Source of the DNA: Bacillus subtilis
GTDB taxonomy: Bacteria; Bacillota; Bacilli; Bacillales; Bacillaceae_C
Reading direction: 5' to 3'
Assembly: GCF_008764245.1 (NCBI RefSeq)
Contig: NZ_VTQV01000011.1
Location: 27,343 to 91,342, forward strand
DNA length: 64,000 nucleotides
Shown here: one piece after another, positions 18,979 to 27,536 of the stretch
How positions within the stretch are numbered: position 1 is the first letter of the stretch
How the letters are laid out: every line of letters starts with the position of its first letter
The notes under the pieces: generated by a model
Seen by the model: the letters and a program-made list of their open reading frames with translations, nothing else
Database searches by the model: none
What the model was told of the DNA's origin: nothing
Made by a program: the position numbers and the translations under genes

Positions 18979-19356
18979 CTAAACTCTTTCAATCCCTTTT
19001 AAATCATAATAAACATTTTTCGCTCGAAAAGGAGAGGGACTTTCATATTGTAATTTTAATTTTTCAAAATCACTTATTCGTTTTGAGTGATAGTAAGGTT
19101 TAGAAAACGTTAACCTCTCATCCCTAAGCCAATTTGGTACTTCCATACCAAAAATTTGCAAATAATAATCGATTAAGGGGGATATTTTTGTCAAATATTT
19201 CAATTCAAATTCATTACATAAATCTATATCGACTGGTTCATATAGGCTATCTAAGAATGCTGTATCCTTTGATTTTAACAACTCCAATAATTGATTTAAA
19301 CCTGTATCTTCATCAGGATACTCGAATAAAGATTGTAAATATTTATTTCCAATCAT
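18979..19356 (-). CDS. Small protein paired with a nucleotidyltransferase
   Basis: A 125-residue soluble protein with no family that I can name. It is acidic in the N-terminal half and ends in a basic, aromatic segment (SPFRAKNVYYDL). It overlaps the upstream nucleotidyltransferase gene by 14 bases, so the two are translated together. Low G+C and solitary placement between core genes suggest a mobile defence or toxin-antitoxin type module, by analogy to other two-gene nucleotidyltransferase systems. Confidence 0.6.
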   Translation of the reverse strand: MIGNKYLQSLFEYPDEDTGLNQLLELLKSKDTAFLDSLYEPVDIDLCNEFELKYLTKISPLIDYYLQIFGMEVPNWLRDERLTFSKPYYHSKRISDFEKLKLQYESPSPFRAKNVYYDLKGIERV

Positions 19357-19909
19357 AGCCTAAATCCTCTCCTAAATATTTTATAAAATTCATTTGTCTT
19401 TCCCCTAAAAGGGTTAACGGTATATAGTCACCAAAAACTTTTAAAAGTTCCGTTTTCGTTGTAATATTCAAATCCCTACATAATATATAGGCATCTATAA
19501 AATCTTTGGCTGGCTCTGGTCTAGCTGCTAATACCTTCATCGCTAATAATTGTTCTGCCCTGGGTTTTAGAATCTTTAGATTTGAATAAATTTTATAGGT
19601 TTCTTTATCTTCTTTTAAAATTGATTTCAGTGGTTCCTTAATTTCTTCATTAATCCAGCCATCAGAAAGATTAAAAGTAAATTGGGTTAAGTCTAAGATA
19701 TGCTCTAATAGTTTCGAATTTGTTTCGCTAAATACACAGTCTATATCCTTAGTGGCCGGCCTATTGTCATATACCATTGTCATAATAGAACCACCATAAA
19801 TTGTAATTTCTAACTGTAATTGGTTTTCTTTTAGTCTTGCATTTAGATATTCAAATATTCTTAACAGTTTGTTCTTATCCATTAATCCGATATCATTAGA
19901 GTTAGCCAT
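19343..19909 (-). CDS. Nucleotidyltransferase-fold protein (DUF6036-like)
   Basis: A 188-residue predicted nucleotidyltransferase. The GGS motif is at residues 39-41 (IYGGSIM) and the metal-binding DxD is D55-I56-D57 (ATKDIDCVF), followed by the LAMKVLAARPEPAKDFID helix region seen in related minimal nucleotidyltransferases. RBS GAGGGGG precedes ATG 19909. Members of this superfamily act in AbiE-type toxin systems and in tRNA or antibiotic modification. With the overlapping small partner gene, a toxin-antitoxin or defence role is my inference. Confidence 0.75.
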   Translation of the reverse strand: MANSNDIGLMDKNKLLRIFEYLNARLKENQLQLEITIYGGSIMTMVYDNRPATKDIDCVFSETNSKLLEHILDLTQFTFNLSDGWINEEIKEPLKSILKEDKETYKIYSNLKILKPRAEQLLAMKVLAARPEPAKDFIDAYILCRDLNITTKTELLKVFGDYIPLTLLGERQMNFIKYLGEDLGYDWK

Positions 19910-20123
19910 TTTACTCCCCCTCTTATCGCAGACGTCCTTATACGATCTTCTTCATTATATCATATATAAGCATTCTCATTAGTAAGATGATGCCCTGGTC
20001 CATTATTTCTAGTTGAAGCAACATTATCCTTTTCTATCTGTCGGAAACGATGTCCCAACGAGCGTATAGTTTATTGCATCTTGTTCAAAATAAAAGGAAT
20101 GACAGTAAAGAGGGGGCATCACT

Positions 20124-20552
20124 ATGGAAGCAATTATTAAAGAATTAAACCAATTTCTTGAGGGGAATTATATGGCCATTCATACATATGATCAATATAT
20201 TCACCATACCAATGATCAAGAGATAAAAAGTGTCTTGCAAAATGTTCAACAGAACCATAAACAACATGCGGCCATGATTGCGAAGAGGATTCAAGATCTT
20301 GGTGGTGTTCCGGTTCATGATGTGACGGTAAAAGGCAAAATGATTGAATTTATGTCTAAAGTAAAAGGTACGACGACCGATACCAACGCAATCTTAAAAG
20401 ATGCTTCAGTTGGGGAAAATAGGGGTATCCAAACATCAAAAGAGCTACTCGACGGTGATTTGGATTCGGAAAGTTTACGTCTAGTCAAAGAAATATTAGA
20501 GCGCGACCAACAGCATGTGGAGTTATTAAATCGTCACATAGAATCTCATTAG
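20124..20552 (+). CDS. Four-helix-bundle protein of the DUF2383 type
   Basis: A 142-residue, all-helical, ferritin-like protein. Histidines and glutamates repeat along predicted helices (LEGNYMAIHTYDQYIHH, ERDQQHVELLNRHIE), as in DUF2383/PA2169 proteins. It may bind metal or respond to stress; the biochemical role is not established. RBS AGAGGGGG precedes ATG 20124. It ends at a strong hairpin terminator and is monocistronic. Confidence 0.75.
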   Translation: MEAIIKELNQFLEGNYMAIHTYDQYIHHTNDQEIKSVLQNVQQNHKQHAAMIAKRIQDLGGVPVHDVTVKGKMIEFMSKVKGTTTDTNAILKDASVGENRGIQTSKELLDGDLDSESLRLVKEILERDQQHVELLNRHIESH

Positions 20553-20554
20553 GA

Positions 20555-20600
20555 GGGTGCTAGGTACCGAAGCAATTATTTCGGTACTCAGCACCCTTTA
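20555..20600 (+). terminator. Terminator of the DUF2383-type gene
   Basis: GGGTGCT and AGCACCC, extended by GGTACCGAA and TTCGGTAC, form a long hairpin ending in TTTAT. It also lies 16 bases past the end of the convergent SDR gene. Confidence 0.85.
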
Positions 20601-20615
20601 TAATCTAAAATACAA

Positions 20616-21341
20616 TTAGAAAGGGTTTGTGGCTAATAGACTTGCTGTTTTCACATAAACACGTGGATTCATTTTTAATTGTGAAATGATAAATTCCGCA
20701 ATGTCTTCGGGCTGCATATATTTTTCATCATTATTTTCAGCTATTAAGTTGGATTGGATGGCAAGTTCTGTTGCTACAGTACTTGGAGCTAAAGCCGTCA
20801 CACGAATATTATTTCCTCGAACTTCCTGGGCTAACGATTCAGTCATCCCAATTAATCCAAATTTAGAAGCACTGTATGCACTGGATGTGGCAGCACCGTT
20901 TAATCCATTTGTCGATGAAATATTGATAATATCACCGCGATTTTTTTCAATTAATTGCGGAAGCACCGCGCGTGTTACGTAATAAGGTCCCATTAAGTTA
21001 ACATCAATCGTCCTCTTCCATTCCTCAGGATCCATTTCCATAAGAGATTCGAATTTCCCGATTCCTGCGTTATTAATGAGAATATCGGCTGCCCCCAACT
21101 CATCAGTAAGTTTTTGAACCGCTTGTTCGACCTCCTCGCGAGCAGAAATATCAACGGCTGCATAAGCTCCTTTTGCGCCTCGTTCTTCTATTTCACTTAC
21201 GACTCCTTTTAGATCTGTTTCTGTTCTCGCAAGCAAACCAACGCTTACTCCTTCATTCGCTAAAGCAAGGGCAACAGCCTTGCCAATTCCTCTCCCCGCA
21301 CCTGTTACAAACGCAACTTTTCCTTTTAATGATGGTTCCAT
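20616..21341 (-). CDS. SDR-family 3-oxoacyl-ACP reductase-like oxidoreductase
   Basis: A 241-residue NAD(P)-dependent short-chain dehydrogenase. The cofactor loop TGAGRGIG, the NNAG motif, the catalytic Ser region (INISSTNG) and YxxxK (YSASK) are present in order, with the ALAPSTVATE segment after them. RxE in LLARTE suggests NADPH preference. It is FabG-like, but its lone location argues against fatty acid synthesis as its main role. ATG 21341 is chosen because AAGGAG lies at the right distance; an ATG 21 bases earlier overlaps that site. Confidence 0.86.
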   Translation of the reverse strand: MEPSLKGKVAFVTGAGRGIGKAVALALANEGVSVGLLARTETDLKGVVSEIEERGAKGAYAAVDISAREEVEQAVQKLTDELGAADILINNAGIGKFESLMEMDPEEWKRTIDVNLMGPYYVTRAVLPQLIEKNRGDIINISSTNGLNGAATSSAYSASKFGLIGMTESLAQEVRGNNIRVTALAPSTVATELAIQSNLIAENNDEKYMQPEDIAEFIISQLKMNPRVYVKTASLLATNPF

Positions 21342-21440
21342 TCTTAACAACTCCTTCTTCATTTTCTTGTATTATTGTAGAACATTTAACTGGTATAATG
21401 CTCGTACCACAACTCGTGTCACCAATTTCTCCACCCATAC

Positions 21441-22154
21441 TTATTCCTGCAAGCCTTGAGTTACAGTATCGAGTGCCTCTATTCCTCCATAATAAGCTAT
21501 TTTTCCTTCATTAAGGTAAAGCAAGTTATCTTCGCTCGTTTGTTGAATCTCATCGAGTAAATGAGTGCTGATAATGATGATACCGTGATAAGATAGCCGT
21601 TGCAAAATGCGATGAAAATAAATTCGCTCCCCTATGTCCAAACCTTCAAATGGCTCATCCAAAATACATATACGTGGATGATTGATAAGAGCTTGAATCA
21701 AACCTACTTTTAGTAATTGTCCTCCTGAGAGATTACGAAGCTTTTTTCTCCTAACTTGCATTAGATGGCTTTCTTGCAGCCACTGGGCCACCGTTTGTTT
21801 AACAAGATTTGCAGGAATCCCTTTATGAAAGGCAATATACGTGACATATTTTTCAACCGTCATGTTAGAATGACCTGTAAAATGTTGTGGTAGGAATCCA
21901 ATGATTTTCCGAATCTCTTCAATCGTTAACTTCCTTCGATATGTCCCAATATTTTCATCACGAACTAATGTCGTAAAGTTGACTTCCCCTTGCTGTGATT
22001 GAATGGCTGTCGCAAGGAGCTTCAACAGCGTACTTTTCCCTGCGCCATTTTTTCCAACTACATACGTTATTCCGTTTGTAAACGAACATGAGATTTGCTT
22101 CAAGAGTTTGGTTCCTTTTAGCGAATATTCTACAGTGTCTATTGTTATTCTCAT
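21441..22154 (-). CDS. ABC transporter ATPase (second of the ECF sigma operon)
   Basis: A 237-residue ATPase. Walker A GKNGAGKST, Q-loop FLPQHFT, signature LSGGQLL, Walker B CILDEPFEGLD and STH switch are present. It begins 4 bases before the end of the upstream membrane protein gene and is last in the operon. Its likely partner is the 22151-22945 membrane protein or the ABC-2 permeases further upstream. Confidence 0.88.
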   Translation of the reverse strand: MRITIDTVEYSLKGTKLLKQISCSFTNGITYVVGKNGAGKSTLLKLLATAIQSQQGEVNFTTLVRDENIGTYRRKLTIEEIRKIIGFLPQHFTGHSNMTVEKYVTYIAFHKGIPANLVKQTVAQWLQESHLMQVRRKKLRNLSGGQLLKVGLIQALINHPRICILDEPFEGLDIGERIYFHRILQRLSYHGIIIISTHLLDEIQQTSEDNLLYLNEGKIAYYGGIEALDTVTQGLQE

Positions 22155-22945
22155 TTCAACTTCTCCGAAAAACGATTCTTTAATAAAATGGTGCTTAACA
22201 ATAATATGGACAGGCCGAAAATGATCCCATTCATGACGAGAAAAGAATCATCGCCAGGCACTTGAAACAAAAACTTTCTCTTTAATAAAACTTGGCTGAA
22301 CCAAATAAACAGTGTGAGTGACAACCCTATTTTTTGTCCTAACCAGAATGTCGCAACAAATCCGACTACTCCAAAAAAGAAAACAGGAATAAAGGAACTA
22401 ACTAAATACAAGATCGTACTTTCTCTTCCTACGACAAAAAAACATAGTGGCAGCGCCAATGTTAACTGAAATCCCATCACAATTATAAATCGGGTAAACA
22501 TTTGCTGGATAATGGGATAATAGCTTAGCGCTTCAATGATCTCATTTCCCTCATTTTTAGGACGGAAGGAATAGCCAATGACAGCAATGACAAGCAAAGT
22601 GATCCACTTAATCCAATTTGTAAATCCAAACAATGGATCTGCTGTATTTTCACTAATCGTAAAGGTGATGGCGACCATGACAAGTCCGGTTAATAGCCAG
22701 CTTGTCGTACCATAAAAATTCCATTGCGATAAAAATATATTTACTAGTCTTTCTTTAAAGGATAGAGAATTTTGCGCCGTTTCAAGCTCTAGACGTAAAT
22801 CGACTGGGCTATGATTCTGCTCGGTACTTTTTATTTTTTGAATCAAGTCGAGTGTCATTTCTCTCGTCGGCTCGGGAGCAGTAAATCGATCAAAGTGAGC
22901 TTTCCACTCTTTTTCCAACTTCTCTAGGTCTTGATTTTCATCCAT
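22151..22945 (-). CDS. Membrane protein next to ECF sigma factor (possible anti-sigma and/or permease)
   Basis: A 264-residue protein with a soluble charged N-terminal domain (about 1-75) and then six hydrophobic segments. Position right after the sigma gene, with an 8-base overlap, and the cytosolic helical head are what one expects of a membrane anti-sigma factor. The multi-helix body looks more like an ABC permease. ATG 22945 is used; the frame could begin 8 residues earlier. The dual possibility cannot be settled by eye. Confidence 0.6.
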   Translation of the reverse strand: MDENQDLEKLEKEWKAHFDRFTAPEPTREMTLDLIQKIKSTEQNHSPVDLRLELETAQNSLSFKERLVNIFLSQWNFYGTTSWLLTGLVMVAITFTISENTADPLFGFTNWIKWITLLVIAVIGYSFRPKNEGNEIIEALSYYPIIQQMFTRFIIVMGFQLTLALPLCFFVVGRESTILYLVSSFIPVFFFGVVGFVATFWLGQKIGLSLTLFIWFSQVLLKRKFLFQVPGDDSFLVMNGIIFGLSILLLSTILLKNRFSEKLK

Positions 22946-23489
22946 TTCCCTTAGCCCCTTTCCTTTCATCCGCCCTTAAAATAGTTTTGAGCTGTTTTAA
23001 GCCACGCGCAATCCGGGTTTTTACCGTATTGATCGAAATATCTAAGGCAAGCGCGATTTCCGAGTATTTCAAATCCTGATAAAATCGTAAATATAATACG
23101 GTTCGGTAATCAACGGATAACTGATTCAAGGACTCTACCATCCATTGTCGTTCAATTTGATGATCGATAATATGATGAATTTGTCCTGTTCCTTCCATAT
23201 CTTTATCCGTTATATATTCAAGACGCGACATCGGTTTCCTCCAATAATCTTTACAGGCATTGGTCGCAATTTTATACATCCACGGTTTAAATTGATCAGG
23301 AACAAAGCCCTTTTTTCCTTGCTGATAGATTTTCAGAAATGTCTCCTGAACAATGTCTTCGGCCAATTTTTCGTCATGCAATAATCGATAAACATATCCA
23401 AACAGAGGTTTATGATAGCGGAAAACAAGGATATCGAATGCAGAATCGCTCCCAAGTGTTAGTTGTCGCATATAGTCTTCATCTGGCAT
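22938..23489 (-). CDS. ECF-type RNA polymerase sigma factor
   Basis: A 183-residue sigma-70 family protein of the extracytoplasmic function group. Region 2 spans about residues 20-90 (YRLLHDEKLAEDIVQETF and the FKPWMYKIATNACKDY segment that melts the -10). Region 4 spans about 120-170, with the YSEIALALDISINTVKTRI helix-turn-helix. It sits in the middle of an ABC transporter operon, as sigY does in B. subtilis. It probably controls this operon in response to an envelope or peptide stress. Confidence 0.92.
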   Translation of the reverse strand: MPDEDYMRQLTLGSDSAFDILVFRYHKPLFGYVYRLLHDEKLAEDIVQETFLKIYQQGKKGFVPDQFKPWMYKIATNACKDYWRKPMSRLEYITDKDMEGTGQIHHIIDHQIERQWMVESLNQLSVDYRTVLYLRFYQDLKYSEIALALDISINTVKTRIARGLKQLKTILRADERKGAKGNG

Positions 23490-23491
23490 CC

Positions 23492-24181
23492 CTACCCCTC
23501 CGTTTTCCGATTGATTTTAAAAATGGCTCCTACCATACATAATACTCCTAACCCGATATAAAACAATCGGTTCAAGACGAGCCAATGATTTTCCGCTAAC
23601 CAAAATCCACTTTCACCACTAACAACACGTTCAACACTTCCATATACAAGTAAAATGGCATTTAAATCTCGTAAAATGACTTGGCCAAAAAAGAGCATCA
23701 TCCAGAAGAGAATTCCCACGATCAAACCACCAAGTGAATGGTTTCCAATTATCGTTCCGAGAAAGACAAGCCCTCCAAAAGCCATATACACTGGGATCGA
23801 AAAAACGAAGCCTTGCCATAAAAACTTTCCATATATACATCCTAACGGAATGGTCACAATCATCATTAATCCGCCAAAAATAATGATTGATAACAAAGAT
23901 CGTTCTAATAGAAAACGCCACCTAGCGACTGGATACGTAATGATTTGATAATAAAATTTCGAATCCAAATCGACCGAAAAACACCATTGGATGATCAACA
24001 TGAACCATATTGTGGCGGCTTTTTCGTAAATAAGGCTGGATAGATCACCTATTTCATACGTTCCAGAGTTGTAAATAATGAGCCCGATAATCGGAATAAG
24101 CAACAAGGACATGAACGAGTACATGGATGTAAACCATAGCTTTAAAAAGATTTGAAGTCGAATCAAGAATCCTTTCATCAT
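23492..24181 (-). CDS. ABC-2-type permease subunit
   Basis: A 229-residue integral membrane protein with six predicted helices and a short basic N-terminus. The gene overlaps the end of the larger permease gene by 4 bases and ends 2 bases before the sigma factor gene. Its helix pattern and RWRFLLERSLL loop resemble one-half ABC-2 exporters. It likely pairs with the ATPase at 26274-27149. Confidence 0.72.
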   Translation of the reverse strand: MMKGFLIRLQIFLKLWFTSMYSFMSLLLIPIIGLIIYNSGTYEIGDLSSLIYEKAATIWFMLIIQWCFSVDLDSKFYYQIITYPVARWRFLLERSLLSIIIFGGLMMIVTIPLGCIYGKFLWQGFVFSIPVYMAFGGLVFLGTIIGNHSLGGLIVGILFWMMLFFGQVILRDLNAILLVYGSVERVVSGESGFWLAENHWLVLNRLFYIGLGVLCMVGAIFKINRKTEG

Positions 24182-26277
24182 TCTGCTTCTTCCTCGTACT
24201 GCTCTATGGCAGCTTCCATGTCAAAATCCTGCTTGTTCTCGAGTCCCTTCCAATATTCAAAAAGATATTTTAAAACATCTTTAAATGATTCTAACCCTTT
24301 TTTCTCATAGCCTTGTAACAAATTTACAAGTTTAAAATCCTCTTCTTCTGCCCAATAGTTGGATTTATACCATTCTGCAAAACCAATCTGTTCGTGAAGA
24401 TTATTTAAAATCATCCAAACCATGGCATCATATAAAACATTAAAACCCCCGTTATTATTTGAAAAGTCTTGGGTTATCTCATTCAGTAGCTCATATGCCA
24501 TTTCCGAATCATCCATATTCTCGTTTCTCAGCATATAGAAGTCATGATTCGCACTATCATGTGTAAGATAATAATAGTTATCACCTAGTACGTAGATAAC
24601 AGATGGAGTCATCGGAATACCTAGCCAATCCTCCATAAAGCTCCATACCTTTTGATATCTCCCAACCACTTCTTTCATACCATTCAGAACTTCAGGATGG
24701 GCGACAACACGAATGTTTCCAGCCTTCTCTTCCTTGAAATTCCCGCTTATCAAAGACAGACCATATTGAGAAGTTCCTTGAAACGTATTTTTCTGAACCT
24801 CCGGAATCGTCAAAGCAAGTGGAACGTCTTGATTCTCTCTCGTCATCCTAACCGTGAAGTCTGTGGGAAAATCCTCAACAAGTCGGGCATTTCTTAATTC
24901 AAATCGGGCGTACAGATTGCTACACTCACGAGCAATGACTAGATTACGTTTCCCAATTAAAGGATACCAACCCGCTTCTTTCGGAAGATAAACGCGCTCA
25001 TTTTTTATAAAAGCTTGTTCCACATAACCATCATCACGATATTGTAAGATTCCCCCTTCGTAATGAAGGTTTACGTCAAATTCTTCACCCGGCAGAATCT
25101 CTTCATCAAAATGGAGCCTAATAAAGTCTCCCTCCCGCGAACAAGCAACAGCCTTTTCGGTCGTACATTCCTTTATCTTTAACCCGTGGTATAAAGTGAG
25201 AAATACATCATCCACTGACTCATTGCCATTATTTTTTACTGTTAAAGTACTTTGAACGTTAATCTGATCATCTGCTTGAAGTTCCACACTTAAATTTGTT
25301 TTTTCCATTGCAAAATCGTATGGTTGATCATCTTTATAATCTTCGTAATAAGATTCATCATCCTCGCCTAAAAACGACTCCTGATATTGTTTCCCTGTCG
25401 AAATATATTGTTTCAGCGCTCGATCATATTGCATAAAACGGATTCCACTTAACACAATCGTAGGAATGAGGAAGATTGTAATCAGAATGGGAAGCAGCTT
25501 TTTTTCTTTTTGGCTTCTCCGATTACGGCGAAACAATAATAGAGCCACAGCAATCATTACTATTCCCAACAAGATAATCGCACTTTGATGCAAAATTGAA
25601 CCTTTAAACACATGATGAATTCCCCATATCCCTTCATAGCGAGATTCAATGAACATATAATCAAAAGGAGTGAATAAGTGTAACTTCGGATTATCCCATA
25701 CATAGGCGGTTCCAACATAATCAAAAGGTAAAAATAAACTTAGTACTAAAATAGCTGGAATAGTGAGGTACGCTAACATGGATTTCATCAAGATTGCAAA
25801 TAAAAAACCAAGCGAAATGAGAAGAAAAAAAGCTCCCTCCATTTGCATGAATACGTAAAAAATATGTTCCAACCAATCTCCTCTTGTCATGGCTGCACTT
25901 ATGAACCAGATTGCTTGCACGACGATGGTCATGACCGTGATACACAAACCGTATAATTGGGTGATCAGCCATTTCCCTATCACCCAATCCACATTTTTCA
26001 GATCGTAGGTGACAACCAATTGTTCAAATTCATTGTCCCGATCTTTACTTACCATATAAACGGCAAATAGGCCGACAATAAGTAGGTTGAGTAGTAAAAT
26101 CCAAATGAAGCTTTGATAAAAGGCTGCCGCTCGCTCTTCATAATGGAGAGGTTGGATTTCATAAGCGACAATGCTATAACCCCAATACAGAAGATTGACC
26201 AATAACGGAAGAGCTAGAAATTTATTACGCAGCAAAAGCTTACCTTCAGTTCGAAAAACAGATTTCATCAAGTTCAT
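24178..26277 (-). CDS. ABC permease fused to a degenerate M1-aminopeptidase-like domain
   Basis: A 699-residue protein. Residues 1-280 contain about seven membrane helices of an ABC-2 permease; residues about 290-699 form an outside domain. This domain has M1-peptidase features, including GWYPLIGK (436-443) and a region equivalent to the zinc site. There the HEXXH motif is replaced by NEITQ (599-603), so metal binding and catalysis should be lost. Related fusions are known as ABC permease/M1 aminopeptidase proteins. The domain may bind a peptide or lantibiotic-like molecule at the surface. It overlaps the upstream ATPase gene by 4 bases. Confidence 0.78.
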   Translation of the reverse strand: MNLMKSVFRTEGKLLLRNKFLALPLLVNLLYWGYSIVAYEIQPLHYEERAAAFYQSFIWILLLNLLIVGLFAVYMVSKDRDNEFEQLVVTYDLKNVDWVIGKWLITQLYGLCITVMTIVVQAIWFISAAMTRGDWLEHIFYVFMQMEGAFFLLISLGFLFAILMKSMLAYLTIPAILVLSLFLPFDYVGTAYVWDNPKLHLFTPFDYMFIESRYEGIWGIHHVFKGSILHQSAIILLGIVMIAVALLLFRRNRRSQKEKKLLPILITIFLIPTIVLSGIRFMQYDRALKQYISTGKQYQESFLGEDDESYYEDYKDDQPYDFAMEKTNLSVELQADDQINVQSTLTVKNNGNESVDDVFLTLYHGLKIKECTTEKAVACSREGDFIRLHFDEEILPGEEFDVNLHYEGGILQYRDDGYVEQAFIKNERVYLPKEAGWYPLIGKRNLVIARECSNLYARFELRNARLVEDFPTDFTVRMTRENQDVPLALTIPEVQKNTFQGTSQYGLSLISGNFKEEKAGNIRVVAHPEVLNGMKEVVGRYQKVWSFMEDWLGIPMTPSVIYVLGDNYYYLTHDSANHDFYMLRNENMDDSEMAYELLNEITQDFSNNNGGFNVLYDAMVWMILNNLHEQIGFAEWYKSNYWAEEEDFKLVNLLQGYEKKGLESFKDVLKYLFEYWKGLENKQDFDMEAAIEQYEEEAE

Positions 26278-27149
26278 GACGTCACCCCGTTTATCACTGC
26301 CATGTAGCCATCTTCGATCGTGGGTTGTACAGGCAGCGCACCCTGATAGGGAAAAGCGTTCGAAATAATCCTAAAAACAACATTGTCCCTTTCTTTTCTA
26401 GTGGAGATGATCACATATTCCTTTTCAATCTGATCATATTCAGAATAAGGAACAGATACCTCCCACACAACATTGATTGCCTTCTTAGCTAAAGCCTCTG
26501 TAGAACCTTGGAAAAGCACTTCGCCATGATGCATGACTGCAGTCTGTTCACAACTAAATTCAATATCACTAATGATATGTGTCGATAAAATAATTAATCG
26601 GTCTTTGCTTAATTTTTCGATCAAATTACGAAAACGGATCCGTTCCGAGGGGTCCAGTCCCGCAGTAGGCTCGTCTAAAATAATGAACCTCGGATTTCCA
26701 ATCAGCGCCTGAGCGATACCAAGTCGCCGCTTCATTCCTCCGGAGTAACCTTTTATCTTTTTATTTGCTTGTTGAGCTAGGTTCACTTCTTCCAGTAACA
26801 TCTCTACCTGTTCATTTCTTTCTTGCTGGGTCGTCACACCTTTCATGGAAGCAACATAATGGAGAAATTCTCTACCTGTCAACTGGGTTGGCATGTGAAA
26901 ATGTTGCGGTAAATATCCAAGCAATTGCCGCACCTGATCTCCTTCTTTCTCCAAATCAAAGCCGTAAATGCTCACCTTCCCATCTTGAAAAGGAAGAATT
27001 GTACTAAGAATTTTCATTAAAGTGGATTTGCCAGCCCCATTTGGGCCAAGCAGTCCGAATAAACCCATTTCCATCTGTAGATTGATATTTTTTAATGCTT
27101 GAAATTTACGATAGTTTTTCTGCAATCCTTCTATTTTTAACGTCAACAT
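26274..27149 (-). CDS. ABC transporter ATPase (first gene of the ECF sigma operon)
   Basis: A 291-residue ATPase of the CcmA/drug-export type. Walker A GPNGAGKST, Q-loop LPQHFH, signature YSGGMKR, Walker B FIILDEPTAGLD and LSTHI switch are in order, followed by a 90-residue C-terminal domain common in bacteriocin and lantibiotic exporters. ATG 27149 is preceded by GAGAGGGG; the frame could extend 18 residues upstream without support. It begins a six-gene operon with overlapping or near-overlapping genes. Confidence 0.9.
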   Translation of the reverse strand: MLTLKIEGLQKNYRKFQALKNINLQMEMGLFGLLGPNGAGKSTLMKILSTILPFQDGKVSIYGFDLEKEGDQVRQLLGYLPQHFHMPTQLTGREFLHYVASMKGVTTQQERNEQVEMLLEEVNLAQQANKKIKGYSGGMKRRLGIAQALIGNPRFIILDEPTAGLDPSERIRFRNLIEKLSKDRLIILSTHIISDIEFSCEQTAVMHHGEVLFQGSTEALAKKAINVVWEVSVPYSEYDQIEKEYVIISTRKERDNVVFRIISNAFPYQGALPVQPTIEDGYMAVINGVTS

Positions 27150-27203
27150 CACTTTTCCCCTCTCCCAAACCTCTCTACTCCTCTTCACGTATGGAGGGGT
27201 CAA

Positions 27204-27536
27204 ATTGTTTCAGAAAAAAAGTTAAAATTTCCATTTGTCCTTTAATAAGGACTAAAACCCAAAATGTTTGACTTTTTATGTAAAACCCTATATATTGAAC
27301 TTGCTTTATTACGAAAAAGCGGTTAAGCACTAAAAACATTTCATAAGATGGCGGAATCAAGTAAAAGCTTTATAAGTAGCAGGAAACAGAATTGTTGCCA
27401 AATACTGTTGCAATATAAATGATGGTTTACGTAGAAGTTAGCGATTTCCCACACTTGGGTTGATACCGCAGAGCTTCTTCCCCTAAGATGAAGGGGTTTT
27501 TTTATTGAAAAAGATTGACAAAGTGAGGAATGTAAG
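27204..27536. other. Intergenic region before nhaC
   Basis: No convincing gene. It should contain the promoter of the ECF sigma operon (minus) and of nhaC (plus). A strong hairpin-terminator CCCC-TAAGATGA-GGGG followed by seven T lies at 27480-27503, only 33 bases before nhaC and on its strand. No gene on the plus strand ends upstream. It is therefore either a leader attenuator or the remnant of a mobile element end. Confidence 0.5.

Noticed and set aside
23145..23384. Plus-strand frames opposite the sigma factor
   Set aside because: No RBS and no sensible protein pattern; the minus-strand gene explains the region.
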